From: DATFLL01 sp035267785
Lineage (GTDB): Bacteria > Pseudomonadota > Gammaproteobacteria > DATFLL01
NCBI GenBank assembly: GCA_035267785.1
Contig: DATFLL010000036.1
Coordinates: 1 to 34,702 of the forward strand
Length of the DNA: 34,702 nt
Reading direction: 5' to 3'
Part shown: positions 17,370 to 26,801 of the stretch, in pieces
Position numbering within the stretch: the first letter of the stretch is position 1
Layout of the letters: each line of letters begins with the position of its first letter
Notes under the pieces: generated by a model
What the model saw: only the letters and a program-made list of their open reading frames with translations
The model's database searches: none
Told to the model about the DNA's origin: nothing
Made by a program: the position numbers and the translations under genes

Positions 17370-19051
17370 GGCTGACACAAACCAGCAGAGCCGCCGGGCG
17401 TTCGACGGGCGCACGGCCCGGCCCTTTACCGGTACACCGGGGCGTGTTGCGCCCGCCGCACTATGCGGCCGACGCTCCCGTCGCACTGCACCGTTATCTG
17501 CAAAGCGATTTCGTCCCCCGCTTCTTGCACGACCTCAATACGGGTCGCCTGTCACAACCGGATGCGCGGGCCTGGCAGGAAGCCGACCGCTTCGGGCGCT
17601 ATCGCGATCTCGTCACCCTGCGCCAGCCCGTGCACCGCACCTTCTATCTCGTGAGCTGCGAGGCGAGTTGCGATCAGTTTGGTTATCCGGCGCTCGATCC
17701 GCAGCGCATTGTCTCCGCGGGTTTCGTGGTGCGCCGGGGGGCGAGTGCCAAAGGAGGCATCGTTGAGCGCTGGCTCGTCGAAGACGGAGTCGTGCGCGGC
17801 TGGCAGCCGGTGGAGAGTGGCGACCATGACCCGGACGTCTACCGCCGGCTGTGCGCCAACGGTGTGCTCAGCGCGCGCCATCCGGCGCCGGCCTACCGCG
17901 GCGAGGAAACGTATCCGTTGCACACCACCCTCGTGCGCGATGCGCAGGGACGCAACCATACCATTCTATATGGATACCTGCCCCTGGGCGGCAGCCACCA
18001 GCTCGACATGGGCACCGATGCCGCCTCGCCTTTCGACTCGGGCGAGCAACAGACGCTGCGGGGCGAGCTGCACTGGCCGTTCGGCGAGACGGGCCGGCGG
18101 GCCTGGACGCACGACACCGCATGGCAGGTTCGCGCTGGCCGGCCCCGCGGCAGCTTCGCCTTGCTGCTGCAGCAACTCGTTGGACGCTACCACGTCGGCG
18201 AGCTGGACCATCCCGACAACGTGCCCCTCGAACGGCTGCTCGCCCGTCTGTATTTCTACGATGCCCGCGGGCTGAACGGTGACGACCGGGCGGTGCTGGA
18301 GGCCGGCGGCGAGACCCCTGCGCTCAGAGCGGCCAGGGCAGATTCCCTGTGGGACTACCTCCAGGCCGGATTCGCCGCCGATCCCAACCCCCTCATTTCC
18401 TGGCTGGCAGAACGTGAGCGTGCGGGTGACCTGACGCACGACTCCCCGCCCGCGCTGCCGGCCCGTGGACACAGCAGCGGTCAGTTGAACCACGACCTCT
18501 TTTTTGCTGAGTCCGACGCCACCGACCTGCGATTGATACTCGCCGATCGTTTGGGCAGCACGCTGCGCGAGCGCGTCGAGTCGCTGCCTGTGCCGCGCTA
18601 CCAGCAGCGCGAAACCGACGTCTACTTCGTCAAGGCGTTCATGCGTGTGCGCGACCAGGCCGGCAAGGAACGTCTGGTCTGGGGCGATGACGGGCCGGCC
18701 TTTCGCGTGGCCGCGCCGTTCGATCCGGAAGCCAGTCGGCCGAGCCTCATCCAGATGCCGGACCTGGGCGACCTGCGCCGTGGGATGGCCAAAGGCGCGA
18801 GCTTCCTTATGCCGCCCGGGATGATGAGTAAACTCGGCGCGATGAAGCCCGATGCCGGAGCCAGTCCCGACATGGTCAAGGAGGGCGACGGCAATCCGCT
18901 GGGCATCGGCTGGCTGTGTTCATTCAGTCTGCCCGTGCTGATGATATGCGCCATGTTCCTGCTGTCGATCATGATCGCACTGCTCAATTTCGTTTTCTGG
19001 TGGATACCCTGGGTGCGGATCTGTTTGCCGTTCCCGAAATTAAAGGAGTGA
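17363..19051 (+). CDS. Injection-system protein with strongly hydrophobic C-terminus (candidate membrane anchor)
   Basis: The family was not recognised. The 562-residue protein is mostly soluble, with a central part (about 70-260) that looks beta-rich (YLVSCEASCDQFGYPAL, HTILYGYLPLGGSHQL). The last 50 residues contain an unusually long hydrophobic stretch at about 516-554 (LMICAMFLLSIMIALLNF, then VFWWIPWVRICLPF), enough for one long or two short membrane helices, followed by a basic tail. No signal peptide is visible. ATG 17363 overlaps the spike stop codon. It is encoded between the spike and gp25, so it may sit at the baseplate and tether the particle to a membrane. That role is my inference. 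Confidence 0.75.
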   Translation: MVGLTQTSRAAGRSTGARPGPLPVHRGVLRPPHYAADAPVALHRYLQSDFVPRFLHDLNTGRLSQPDARAWQEADRFGRYRDLVTLRQPVHRTFYLVSCEASCDQFGYPALDPQRIVSAGFVVRRGASAKGGIVERWLVEDGVVRGWQPVESGDHDPDVYRRLCANGVLSARHPAPAYRGEETYPLHTTLVRDAQGRNHTILYGYLPLGGSHQLDMGTDAASPFDSGEQQTLRGELHWPFGETGRRAWTHDTAWQVRAGRPRGSFALLLQQLVGRYHVGELDHPDNVPLERLLARLYFYDARGLNGDDRAVLEAGGETPALRAARADSLWDYLQAGFAADPNPLISWLAERERAGDLTHDSPPALPARGHSSGQLNHDLFFAESDATDLRLILADRLGSTLRERVESLPVPRYQQRETDVYFVKAFMRVRDQAGKERLVWGDDGPAFRVAAPFDPEASRPSLIQMPDLGDLRRGMAKGASFLMPPGMMSKLGAMKPDAGASPDMVKEGDGNPLGIGWLCSFSLPVLMICAMFLLSIMIALLNFVFWWIPWVRICLPFPKLKE

Positions 19052-19056
19052 CGACG

Positions 19057-19446
19057 ATGGACGCACCACTGCCTCCTTTGCTCAGCTGGCCTTTGGGCGC
19101 GCTCGACGAACGCGGTCGAATTGACTACGCCCGCGACGATCGCAGCGTGCGCGAGGTCATGCTGAATATCCTGTTGACGCGCCCGGGAGAGCGCGTCATG
19201 CGCCCTCAATTCGGCGCGGGCCTGCTCGATTTCGTTCACTTGCCGAACAACGAGACGACGCGCCAACTGCTGGCGCGCGCCGCACGCAAGGCGCTCGAGC
19301 AATGGGAGCCACGCGTCGTGATCGACGAGGTCGCGGTCATGGCCGACCCGGTCAATTTGGCCGACGTGCATATGAACATCAGTTACACCCTGCGCCAGAC
19401 AGCACAGGCGGGAACGCTCGGCTTGACCCTCGCGCTGGGCGCCTGA
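19057..19446 (+). CDS. Baseplate wedge protein gp25-like (Afp9)
   Basis: Small wedge subunit on which the sheath starts to assemble. The 129 residues have the gp25 signature: VREVMLNILLTRPGERVMRP, then QFGAGLLDFVHLPNN, and a C-terminal strand pair (VNLADVHMNISYTLR). ATG 19057 is preceded by a strong AAGGAG at 19043-19048. An earlier in-frame ATG lies inside the previous gene and is rejected. Size and order agree with Afp9. Confidence 0.94.
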   Translation: MDAPLPPLLSWPLGALDERGRIDYARDDRSVREVMLNILLTRPGERVMRPQFGAGLLDFVHLPNNETTRQLLARAARKALEQWEPRVVIDEVAVMADPVNLADVHMNISYTLRQTAQAGTLGLTLALGA

Positions 19447-19485
19447 GGGTAGGCAAGCCAAGGCCAAAAGGAACGAGTACGCGAT

Positions 19486-21663
19486 ATGCCGTTGCCGGTC
19501 CCCAATCTGGACGACAGACGTTTCGACGAGCTGGTTGCCGAGGCGCAGGCGCGCTTGCACAAGCACCTGCCGGAGCTGACTCAGATTGCTCCCGGCGATC
19601 CGGCCAACGCCTTTATCGATTTGTTCGCCTGGTTGACCGAGACAATCCTGTTTCGCGCCAACCTCATTCCCGAACGCCAGCGGCGGGTGTTCCTCAACCT
19701 GCTGCAGCTGCCGCTGCGCCCCGCCCAACCGGCCAGGGGCGTCGTCTGCATTGACGCCGGCAAGCGCACGACCCACTTCGACGCGCTCGTGGCAGCCGAT
19801 ACCGAACTCAAGGCCGGCGACATCACTCTGACCACCTGCGGCGAGGTACGCCCGACCTCGCTGCTCATGGCCGTCATGATCAAGGAGCGGCTCAGCCCGG
19901 ATGCCCTGCGCGAGGCCGGCATCAGCCTGGAAGCCCTGAAGGCGCAGTACGGCAAGCTCGACGGCGAGCCGACGCCTTTTCGCCCACGTACCCTCACACC
20001 GGGGATGCCCGTCGGCGCACCTACGCCCATGTCTCTCACTGACAGCATCGATAAGGCCTACTACCTCGCGTTCGCCGTGCCCCGACCGTTGGTCGATCAG
20101 GCCGCCGACGTACGCAGTGCGCTGGCCGGCGTCACCTTGAACGTCGCCGTCGCGCCGGCTGACGACCAGCTCGGCGATCAGGAGTCGGCCCCGCCCACGC
20201 GCACGCTGCGTTGGGAGCTGGCCCACCGCGAGGCCGACGGCAGCCTCTACTACCTGCCGCTGGAGACCGTTGGCGACTCCTCTTACGGTGGACGCGTCGC
20301 GGGCGTGGCGCGCCTGCGCCTGCCCCATCAGGCGGGTCTGTTCCAGCCCCTGATCGAAGACGATCCCCTCTATGCCGGCTACGGTGCGCGCCCGCCCGAG
20401 CCGCCGGAGTCGTTCGGTGCCGAGCAGCTTCTGTTCTGGCTGCGTTTGTCTTGTCCCGAAGAGCCCGATCTCGCGCTCGGGTACCTCGGGGTCAACGGCG
20501 TGGAAGTGGCTGCGCTGGGAACGCGCCAGGACGTGATGCTCGACCCGGGGACGGGCCAGCCTGATCAGGTTGTCGCGCTCGGCCAGGACAAAAATATCGA
20601 GCCGGATTCGCTCGTGCTCGACGTCGAGCAGGACGCTGCCTGGGTCACCTGGACCGCCGTCGACGATTTCGCCGGCCGCGGTCCCGACCAGCGAGTCTAT
20701 CGCCTCGACACGGAGGCCGGCCACGTGCATTTCGGCGACGGCCTGCGGGGACGGCGTCCCGCGGCGGGCACGCGCATCCGCGCGGCGCGCTATCGCTTCG
20801 GCGGCGGGACGGCCGGCAACCTGCCGCCGGGCAGCATCACGGAGATCGCCGGCTCCACGCGCTTTCGTGTCCGCCAAGAATGGCCGACGCGCGGCGGTGT
20901 CGACGCCGAGACTGTCGACGAGGCCGAGCGGCGCATCCCCGAATTCCTGAACCACCGAAACCGCGCGGTGACGCGGGAGGACTTTCAATCGTTGGCGCTG
21001 ACCAACCCACTCAATCCCGTTGCGCGCGCCGAAGTGATCGAAGGTTTCATTCCGGGCGCGAGCCTGAGTGCCGTGCGCCGCGATGTGCCCGGCGCAGTGA
21101 GTGTGTTCGTGGTGCCACCCGGGGAGCCGGCGGTGGGCGCTGTGCCCAAGCCATCGCGCGGCCTGCTCAAGGACGTCTTCGCCTATCTGCGCGACCGCGC
21201 CCTGTTGGGCACGGAACTCTACGTCCTCAGTCCGCAGTTCGTGCCGATAGCGGTGGCCGTTCGCGTGCGGGTCGCCGATCCCCGGACCGAGCAGCAGACA
21301 CTGCGCGCGGTTGAGCAGGCACTGGTGCAGTACCTTTGGCCGCTGCCGCCGGGCGGGCCGCGTGGTGGCGGCTGGCCGCTGCCCTGGGATGTGGACCCGG
21401 CCGAGCTGCGCGCCCGGGTCGCCCGTGTCGACGGTGTCATCGCCGTCAGCGGGCTCGCGCTGTACGCGCACGGCGCGGACGGGTGGAATCCATTGGCCGA
21501 GGGCGCGACCCTCGCCATGCAGGACTATCAGCTTCCCGAGCTGGTGGCCGTCAGCGCACAAAGCGGGCGCGGTGATCCCGACGCGCCCAGCGGCCTCACC
21601 CCCCAGCCCGACAGCGGCGCGCCTGGCAACGTGCCCCTGCCTGTCATTCCGGATATTTGCTGA
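19486..21663 (+). CDS. Baseplate wedge protein J/gp6-like (Afp11)
   Basis: Large wedge subunit that forms the baseplate ring and switches conformation at firing. The 725 residues begin MPLPVPNLDDRRFDELV and continue with the baseplate-J pattern APGDPANAFIDLFAWLTETI and FLNLLQLPLRPAQPARG. A conserved VHFGDGLRGRRP lies mid-protein (about residues 412-423), followed by RAARYRFGGGTAGNLPPGSI and the J-family block ENHR-like NHRNRAVTREDFQSLA. The C-terminal part has the usual LYVLSPQFVPIAVAVRVRV strand. The gp7-like gene follows after 3 bases. Confidence 0.94.
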   Translation: MPLPVPNLDDRRFDELVAEAQARLHKHLPELTQIAPGDPANAFIDLFAWLTETILFRANLIPERQRRVFLNLLQLPLRPAQPARGVVCIDAGKRTTHFDALVAADTELKAGDITLTTCGEVRPTSLLMAVMIKERLSPDALREAGISLEALKAQYGKLDGEPTPFRPRTLTPGMPVGAPTPMSLTDSIDKAYYLAFAVPRPLVDQAADVRSALAGVTLNVAVAPADDQLGDQESAPPTRTLRWELAHREADGSLYYLPLETVGDSSYGGRVAGVARLRLPHQAGLFQPLIEDDPLYAGYGARPPEPPESFGAEQLLFWLRLSCPEEPDLALGYLGVNGVEVAALGTRQDVMLDPGTGQPDQVVALGQDKNIEPDSLVLDVEQDAAWVTWTAVDDFAGRGPDQRVYRLDTEAGHVHFGDGLRGRRPAAGTRIRAARYRFGGGTAGNLPPGSITEIAGSTRFRVRQEWPTRGGVDAETVDEAERRIPEFLNHRNRAVTREDFQSLALTNPLNPVARAEVIEGFIPGASLSAVRRDVPGAVSVFVVPPGEPAVGAVPKPSRGLLKDVFAYLRDRALLGTELYVLSPQFVPIAVAVRVRVADPRTEQQTLRAVEQALVQYLWPLPPGGPRGGGWPLPWDVDPAELRARVARVDGVIAVSGLALYAHGADGWNPLAEGATLAMQDYQLPELVAVSAQSGRGDPDAPSGLTPQPDSGAPGNVPLPVIPDIC

Positions 21664-21666
21664 GCC

Positions 21667-24000
21667 ATGGACGTCAATCAGACACCCTATTTCCTGCTCA
21701 ATTCCGCCGAGGAGCTCCTCGGCGCGTCGGAATCGTTTGCCTGGCACGCGCGTCGGCGTGCCTTGGTGCTCGCCCAGGACCAGCAGCTGCGCCTGTCCAC
21801 GGCGACACCCACCGAGGCGCGGCAGGCCTGGAACGACAGCCGCCCGCTCGCCCTCGATCGCCACGGTCAGTTGGGGCGGCTCAGCGCAGACGATACGCGC
21901 CTGGAATACGACGCCGGCGGCGGGTTCGAGTCGGCGGTCGACCGGGACCTGGTCCCGGTCACTGCACCGGTCGGAGTGTTCGTCGATCTGGCCTTGGGGG
22001 GCGATGGGCGGGTCGCGTTGCCTTACGTTGACCTCGGCAGCCATGCCTGCGGGCTACTCGTTTTCCACCTTGGACATCGCTGGCAGACGCACACCGAACA
22101 AGCGCTACCCGAGCCGGCGCTGCGTGCGGCCGTGGACGCCGACAATCAGGTCTGGTTGCTCGGGCAGAACACACTGATGCTCTGCCGGGGCGAGCCGCTG
22201 CCGCTGGACTACAGACCCGAGACCGATCGGTTCGAGCCCGTGACCGTCAACCCGCACCCGCTGCGGCTTGCGGCGCAGGTGCCCCTGCCCGCGGATGTAC
22301 ACCCGCTTGCGCTGTGCGTCGACACCGAATCAGTTTACGTTCTGGTGCACGACGACGCCGATGCCCAGTCCGTGCTGGTACGCGCCCGCACGCCCGACCC
22401 GGCTGCGCGCTGGCGGGCCTACCGGTTGGCGAGCGACGCGCCTTTTGTCGTCGATATCGGACTGCTCGAGCAGGGCGGTCTGGCCCTGATGACGGTACGC
22501 CGCAGCACCGACCGCGAGTACCACGAGCGCGACTGCCTGATCGTCGCGCTGAGCTGGGATCCCCGGCGCGAACGTGGCCGGGCCACGATGGTTCGGGAGC
22601 GTTATCCAATGCGGTCACAGACCGCCGCGCGATTCGTCACGACGCTGGACGAAACTCTGCGCTATCAGGCCGAGGACGGGCCGGCCCCTTTGCTGCCCAT
22701 CCTCCGCCCGCGCTACACCACCAGCGCGCGCATGACATTGCCCGAGGTCCTCGACGCCGGCCAACCCGATACCGTGTGGCACCGCGTTTACCTCGATGCC
22801 TGTATCCCGCGCGGAACGATCGTGCGCATCTACGCACGTGCCTACAACGATCCGGCCGAAAGCAACGCCGTCGGTTACCAGCGCCAGCCCGACCCGTTGT
22901 GGAATCCCTTGGCGTCCGAGCTTCCTTATTACGAAGGCGCCGTCGAGTCGGTCAAGGGCGAAAGCGGTCTATTCGAAATTCTGCTTCAACGTGCGGGCGG
23001 GCCGGTGCGCGAGCTGCGTGGGCGCTATCTCAAGATGCGTATCGTCATGACCGGCGACGGACGCAGCACGCCGGCCGTGCATGCCATGCGGATCTACTAC
23101 CCGCGCTTTTCCTACCAGACGCATTACCTGCCCGCGCACTTTCACCAGGAGGCGCTGCCCGGTGCCTCCGACGCACCGGCAACGCCGGCCGATCTGCGCG
23201 AGCGCTTTCTGGCCTCCTTCGAAGGCATGCTGACGCCCATTGAGGGGCGCGTCGCCGCCTCCGAAGCACTGATCGATCCTCAATCCGCGCCGGTCTCACT
23301 GCTTCCCGACCTTGGCACGATGGTCGGCCAGCGCCTGCCGGCACATTGGCCCGAAGCGCGGCGCAGGCGCCTGCTCGCGCAGACCGGTCGGCTGCAGCGC
23401 CGACGCGGGACCTATGCCGGCGTGTGCCACGCCCTCGACATCCTGACCGACGGCGCGGTCGCGCGCGGCGAGATCGTCGTGGTGGAAAATTTTCGACTGC
23501 GCCGCACCATGGCCACCCTGCTCGGCATCGATATGGACGACCGCGACCATCCGCTCACGCTCGGTACCGCGCAGAGCGGCAACAGCATCGTCGGCGACAG
23601 CCTCATACTCTCCGAGGAGGACGCCCGCGCATTTCTCGCGCTGTTCGACCCTGAGCTGGCGACCATCGACGAGCGTGCCGCCGTGCGAGCGTTTTTCGAC
23701 CGTTACAGCCACCAGGTCAGCGTGCTGCTGCACGGCGCGGCGCGCACCCTGCACGAGGCGGTTGCCGACCAGCTGCGCGCCAGCATGCCCGCCCACCTGC
23801 AGTGGCGGATCTTAGAGACGGACCACCCCTTCGTGCTCGGGCTCGCACCGCTGTTGACGGTGGACACCTTCCTGGAGCCCGCGCCGCCGCCCGAGCGGGT
23901 CACACTCGGCTCGACCGCGCTTGGGCGCGAAGGTCTGCTGCGAAATCCCGTTGCCTTCTCGCCGCAGGACGTCAACGCGCGGCCGGCCGGACCGGGTTGA
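21667..24000 (+). CDS. Baseplate wedge protein, tail protein I/gp7-like with large N-terminal domain (Afp12)
   Basis: A 777-residue protein. Residues about 510-620 match the phage tail protein I/gp7-like domain: LRERFLASFEGMLTPIEGRV, then DPQSAPVSLLPDLGTMVG and ARRRRLLAQTGRLQRRRGTY. The first about 350 residues carry repeated strands (VDLALGGDGRVALPYVD, LRAAVDADNQVWLLGQ, LALCVDTESVYVLVH) that look like blades of a beta-propeller. The middle holds a beta-sandwich-like part (VYLDACIPRGTIVRIYARA). This layout fits elaborated Afp12 proteins whose arms surround the baseplate. The propeller is inferred from repeat spacing only. Confidence 0.88.
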   Translation: MDVNQTPYFLLNSAEELLGASESFAWHARRRALVLAQDQQLRLSTATPTEARQAWNDSRPLALDRHGQLGRLSADDTRLEYDAGGGFESAVDRDLVPVTAPVGVFVDLALGGDGRVALPYVDLGSHACGLLVFHLGHRWQTHTEQALPEPALRAAVDADNQVWLLGQNTLMLCRGEPLPLDYRPETDRFEPVTVNPHPLRLAAQVPLPADVHPLALCVDTESVYVLVHDDADAQSVLVRARTPDPAARWRAYRLASDAPFVVDIGLLEQGGLALMTVRRSTDREYHERDCLIVALSWDPRRERGRATMVRERYPMRSQTAARFVTTLDETLRYQAEDGPAPLLPILRPRYTTSARMTLPEVLDAGQPDTVWHRVYLDACIPRGTIVRIYARAYNDPAESNAVGYQRQPDPLWNPLASELPYYEGAVESVKGESGLFEILLQRAGGPVRELRGRYLKMRIVMTGDGRSTPAVHAMRIYYPRFSYQTHYLPAHFHQEALPGASDAPATPADLRERFLASFEGMLTPIEGRVAASEALIDPQSAPVSLLPDLGTMVGQRLPAHWPEARRRRLLAQTGRLQRRRGTYAGVCHALDILTDGAVARGEIVVVENFRLRRTMATLLGIDMDDRDHPLTLGTAQSGNSIVGDSLILSEEDARAFLALFDPELATIDERAAVRAFFDRYSHQVSVLLHGAARTLHEAVADQLRASMPAHLQWRILETDHPFVLGLAPLLTVDTFLEPAPPPERVTLGSTALGREGLLRNPVAFSPQDVNARPAGPG

Positions 24001-24070
24001 GGCTGGCTGTGAGCAACGAGCCGAACATGAGCGATGCAATTGGAATCCAGCGCGCAAGCGGGAGACGACC

Positions 24071-24982
24071 ATGAGCCAAAGCGCAGAAGACCTGGCGACC
24101 CTCGCCGAGGATGCCGACCTCGATCAGCCCTTGAAGCGTGTCGCCTACGAACCCGGAATGCTCCTGGGGGTCGAGGCGACGCGCGACGAGCAGCAGTATC
24201 ACCGCCGCCGTCTGACGCGCCATCAGTACTGGCTGCACGGCGCAGGTACGTTGGCCGGGATGGCCGTGAATGTCGACGCACCGACCGGCACCGACCCGAC
24301 CAAGGATACCACCGTTCGTCTGTTGGTCGATCCCGGCGTCGGCATCGATGGACTGGGTCGCGAGGTGACCATCGTAGAGCGTTACTGCATCAACCTCGGC
24401 GACTGGATCGCCGCGCAGGATCGCACCGGCTTGGAAGATGCCTTTTACGTGCTGCCGGACAGCACCGACGGCGTCCCCTCCCTGAACCTGCGCGTGATGG
24501 TCCGCTACAGCGACTGCCCCACCGCTCTCCAACCTGTCCTCGCCTGGGAACTCAATGCCGGCACCGACGCTGTGCAGTCCAGCCGCATCGCCGACAGCAT
24601 CGTGCTTGAGCTGTTAACGGCACCCCCGCACGCACCGGAGACCGTGTACCGTCCCTGGGCCGCCCATCCGGCAATCGCCGAGGACGTCAGTGCGCGCCTG
24701 ACGGACGCTGAGCAGAAACACCTCGGTGCCAGCCCGTCCCCTGTCGACCAACTGCGGGCGCGGCTCGTCTATGGCCTGGGCCCGGAGGCCAACACCGACC
24801 TGCCGGGCGACCTGGCTGAAATCGCACGCATCCTGCTCGCGAGTTTGAGCATCGCGGCGCCGGCAACCGACTCGACGCTGGACGACATCGTCGTCAACCC
24901 GGCGCACATTCAGCTGAACAACCTGGTGCGTCCCTTCGTGGTCACGCCGGGTCAGCTCGAACACCTGTCGGCGCCCGCATAG
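24071..24982 (+). CDS. Injection-system protein with degenerate shared N-terminal module (303 aa)
   Basis: Residues about 20-105 resemble the N-terminal module of the next two genes: EPGMLLGVEATRDEQQYHRR, then GAGTLAGMAVNV and VDPGVGIDGLGREVTI. The shared pattern is a short turn, a helix ending QxY, a Gly-rich loop reading into GL or GM, and a PGxxxxxxGR motif. The C-terminal 150 residues are helical or mixed with no known motif. ATG 24071 is preceded by GGGAG at 24060-24064. The function is unknown; a peripheral baseplate or fibre-network role is likely from context. It lies between the gp7-like gene and two larger paralogues. Confidence 0.7.
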   Translation: MSQSAEDLATLAEDADLDQPLKRVAYEPGMLLGVEATRDEQQYHRRRLTRHQYWLHGAGTLAGMAVNVDAPTGTDPTKDTTVRLLVDPGVGIDGLGREVTIVERYCINLGDWIAAQDRTGLEDAFYVLPDSTDGVPSLNLRVMVRYSDCPTALQPVLAWELNAGTDAVQSSRIADSIVLELLTAPPHAPETVYRPWAAHPAIAEDVSARLTDAEQKHLGASPSPVDQLRARLVYGLGPEANTDLPGDLAEIARILLASLSIAAPATDSTLDDIVVNPAHIQLNNLVRPFVVTPGQLEHLSAPA

Positions 24983-25018
24983 CGCCGACGATCAGCACGC
25001 GTATACGGAGGCAAGCTC

Positions 25019-26770
25019 ATGAGCTCAACACCGCGATTTCAGCCCTACGGCGAGGCGCCCCCGCCCGCGGACCAGCTCACGCGCATCGCGGACATCGACC
25101 CGCGGCTGACGCGCACGAACTACTTTGACGGCCGCTTGCTGACCGCCGAAGATCTCAACCGCGACCAGACCTATCTGGACGGGCGGCTGCGCGAAATGGG
25201 CCGGGCCGTCGGCGACGGTGTGGTGCGCGGCCTGACCCCGACCCTCAATGCGGACAAAACCACCATCGAGGTCAGCCCCGGTCTGGCCATCAACGCCGCC
25301 GGCCGCGTACTCGAGCTCGATCGCACGCTCAACGTCCGCATCACCGACCGAGCCGCCATCGGCGCGTTGAACGACGGGCGCTACCGTCACCTGCGCCGCG
25401 GGCTCTACGCCGTTGTCCTGTGCTATGCGGAGGTCGGCACCGGGATCGCCGAGGTCTTTCCGACGGATCTCGGTGCACGCCGCCGTGCCAGCTACGACAC
25501 GATCAGCGAAGGTGTGGAATTGGGGCTGGTCGCCTTACCCGAGCCGCTGGCCCAAGGACGCGAGATATCAAATCGCGCCGCGCTCGCCCGCTCCCTCATC
25601 GGTCGCCCCGGTGGACTCATCCCCGCGGAGTGCGTTGCCCTCGGCGTACTCGCCATCTCGGACGATCAGCCGCAGTGGCTGGACGCCGAGCTGCTGCGCC
25701 ATCCGGCGCGCGCCGCCGGCACTGAACGCATTTCACGCGCCGCGATCAACGAAGACCTCGCGCGTCATTACGAATCCCTGCTTCGCGCTGTGCTCACCGA
25801 CCGCCAGGAAGCGGGGCTGAAAAACGATTTTGCGGCGCGTGAATATTTCCAGCTCCTGCCGCCCAGCGGTGCAGTTCCCAAGGATGCTATTGACCCCCAG
25901 ACCACGCGCCAGGGGTTCTTTCCGGAGAACTTCGACGTGTGGCTTGCGCCGGTGCGTGTCGATGATCTGCCGGCGCTGCGCGCCGAGGCGATGACCCTGC
26001 CGCCGTTCGATCTCAATGCCGGCGAGCCTGCCGATGTGGTGGTCCTGGCTCCCCTCAGCGAAGCCGATTACGGCCATTTTCTGCCGCAGCTCGAGGGTCT
26101 GGTCACCACGCGCGAACAGCCGTTTCCGGCGCTGGAGCTGTTCAAGCTCCGGCTGCACCCGATAACAGCCAGCTCGTCGACCGATCCGCACGCCGCGGCC
26201 GCCCAGCAGATGTGGGCCTCCCTGGCCGCAGCGCCCGTTTACGTGCGCCGCGCTTCGCGCGCCGCGGAGACCGGCGTCAGCGCGGTGGTTCTGGCCCGCG
26301 GCTTCGATCTGCCGCCCGTGCCGGATATGCCGCCGCGCATCCCTGTACCGCCCCCAATCGACACCGGTGTCCCGCAGCCGCGGCTGCCGACGACCAGCAT
26401 ATTCAACGAGCGCGCGGCCTTGCTCAAGCGCGTCAACCTCGACGTCTTTTCCTCTCTGCGGCCGCCGCCCAAGGCTGCCGACCAGGAGGCCTATAAGCGC
26501 CTGCTGGAAAAATTCGGCAAGGACGATGGAGCGGTTCTGGACATCATGGCGCTGCTGATCCGCATCGAGCGCCACTACGACCCGGTCATCTGGCCGACCC
26601 TGGCGTTGTGGGCGGACAAATCGCTGCTCGGTACGACCCGCAAGCTTCTGCAGGAAAAGCAGCAGCCCGACCAAAAGACCGGCAAGACGATGGTCGAGGC
26701 GGCCGCCGAGCTCGGCCTGTCCGGCGATCTCCTGTCGCGTTGGAAGAAGCTGGCCGAGACCGGACCCTGA
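25019..26770 (+). CDS. Injection-system protein with YFDGR-type N-terminal module (583 aa)
   Basis: The clearest copy of the shared module, at residues about 35-110: NYFDGRLLTAEDLNRDQTYL, then GDGVVRGLTPTL and VSPGLAINAAGRVLEL. Such modules occur in proteins encoded near baseplates. The middle part is long and featureless. A Pro-rich hinge lies near residues 430-460 (PPVPDMPPRIPVPPP), and the C-terminal about 120 residues are helical, ending EAAAELGLSGDLLSRWKKL. GGAGG at 25007-25011 precedes ATG 25019. No enzyme motif or membrane segment is visible. I infer a structural baseplate-periphery or fibre-substitute role. Confidence 0.72.
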   Translation: MSSTPRFQPYGEAPPPADQLTRIADIDPRLTRTNYFDGRLLTAEDLNRDQTYLDGRLREMGRAVGDGVVRGLTPTLNADKTTIEVSPGLAINAAGRVLELDRTLNVRITDRAAIGALNDGRYRHLRRGLYAVVLCYAEVGTGIAEVFPTDLGARRRASYDTISEGVELGLVALPEPLAQGREISNRAALARSLIGRPGGLIPAECVALGVLAISDDQPQWLDAELLRHPARAAGTERISRAAINEDLARHYESLLRAVLTDRQEAGLKNDFAAREYFQLLPPSGAVPKDAIDPQTTRQGFFPENFDVWLAPVRVDDLPALRAEAMTLPPFDLNAGEPADVVVLAPLSEADYGHFLPQLEGLVTTREQPFPALELFKLRLHPITASSSTDPHAAAAQQMWASLAAAPVYVRRASRAAETGVSAVVLARGFDLPPVPDMPPRIPVPPPIDTGVPQPRLPTTSIFNERAALLKRVNLDVFSSLRPPPKAADQEAYKRLLEKFGKDDGAVLDIMALLIRIERHYDPVIWPTLALWADKSLLGTTRKLLQEKQQPDQKTGKTMVEAAAELGLSGDLLSRWKKLAETGP

Positions 26771-26801
26771 TGCCGGTTTCCTGATCGAGAGGCACGCGCG
26801 T

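Noticed and set aside
17363..19051. PAAR tip protein expected after the spike
   Set aside because: The gene here is far too large and has no Pro-Ala-Ala-Arg repeats; it was annotated as a hydrophobic-tailed unknown instead.
18622..22044. Very long minus-strand open frame (1140 codons) opposite several baseplate genes
   Set aside because: It spans four plus-strand genes with clear homology, and its translation is low-complexity Arg/Gly/Ala-rich sequence. Long antisense frames are expected in GC-rich DNA.
24027..24074. 15-codon frame whose stop overlaps the 24071 start
   Set aside because: It could be a coupling leader, and a similar 15-codon frame occurs at 34114-34161, but such short frames are common by chance and neither shows a ribosome site.
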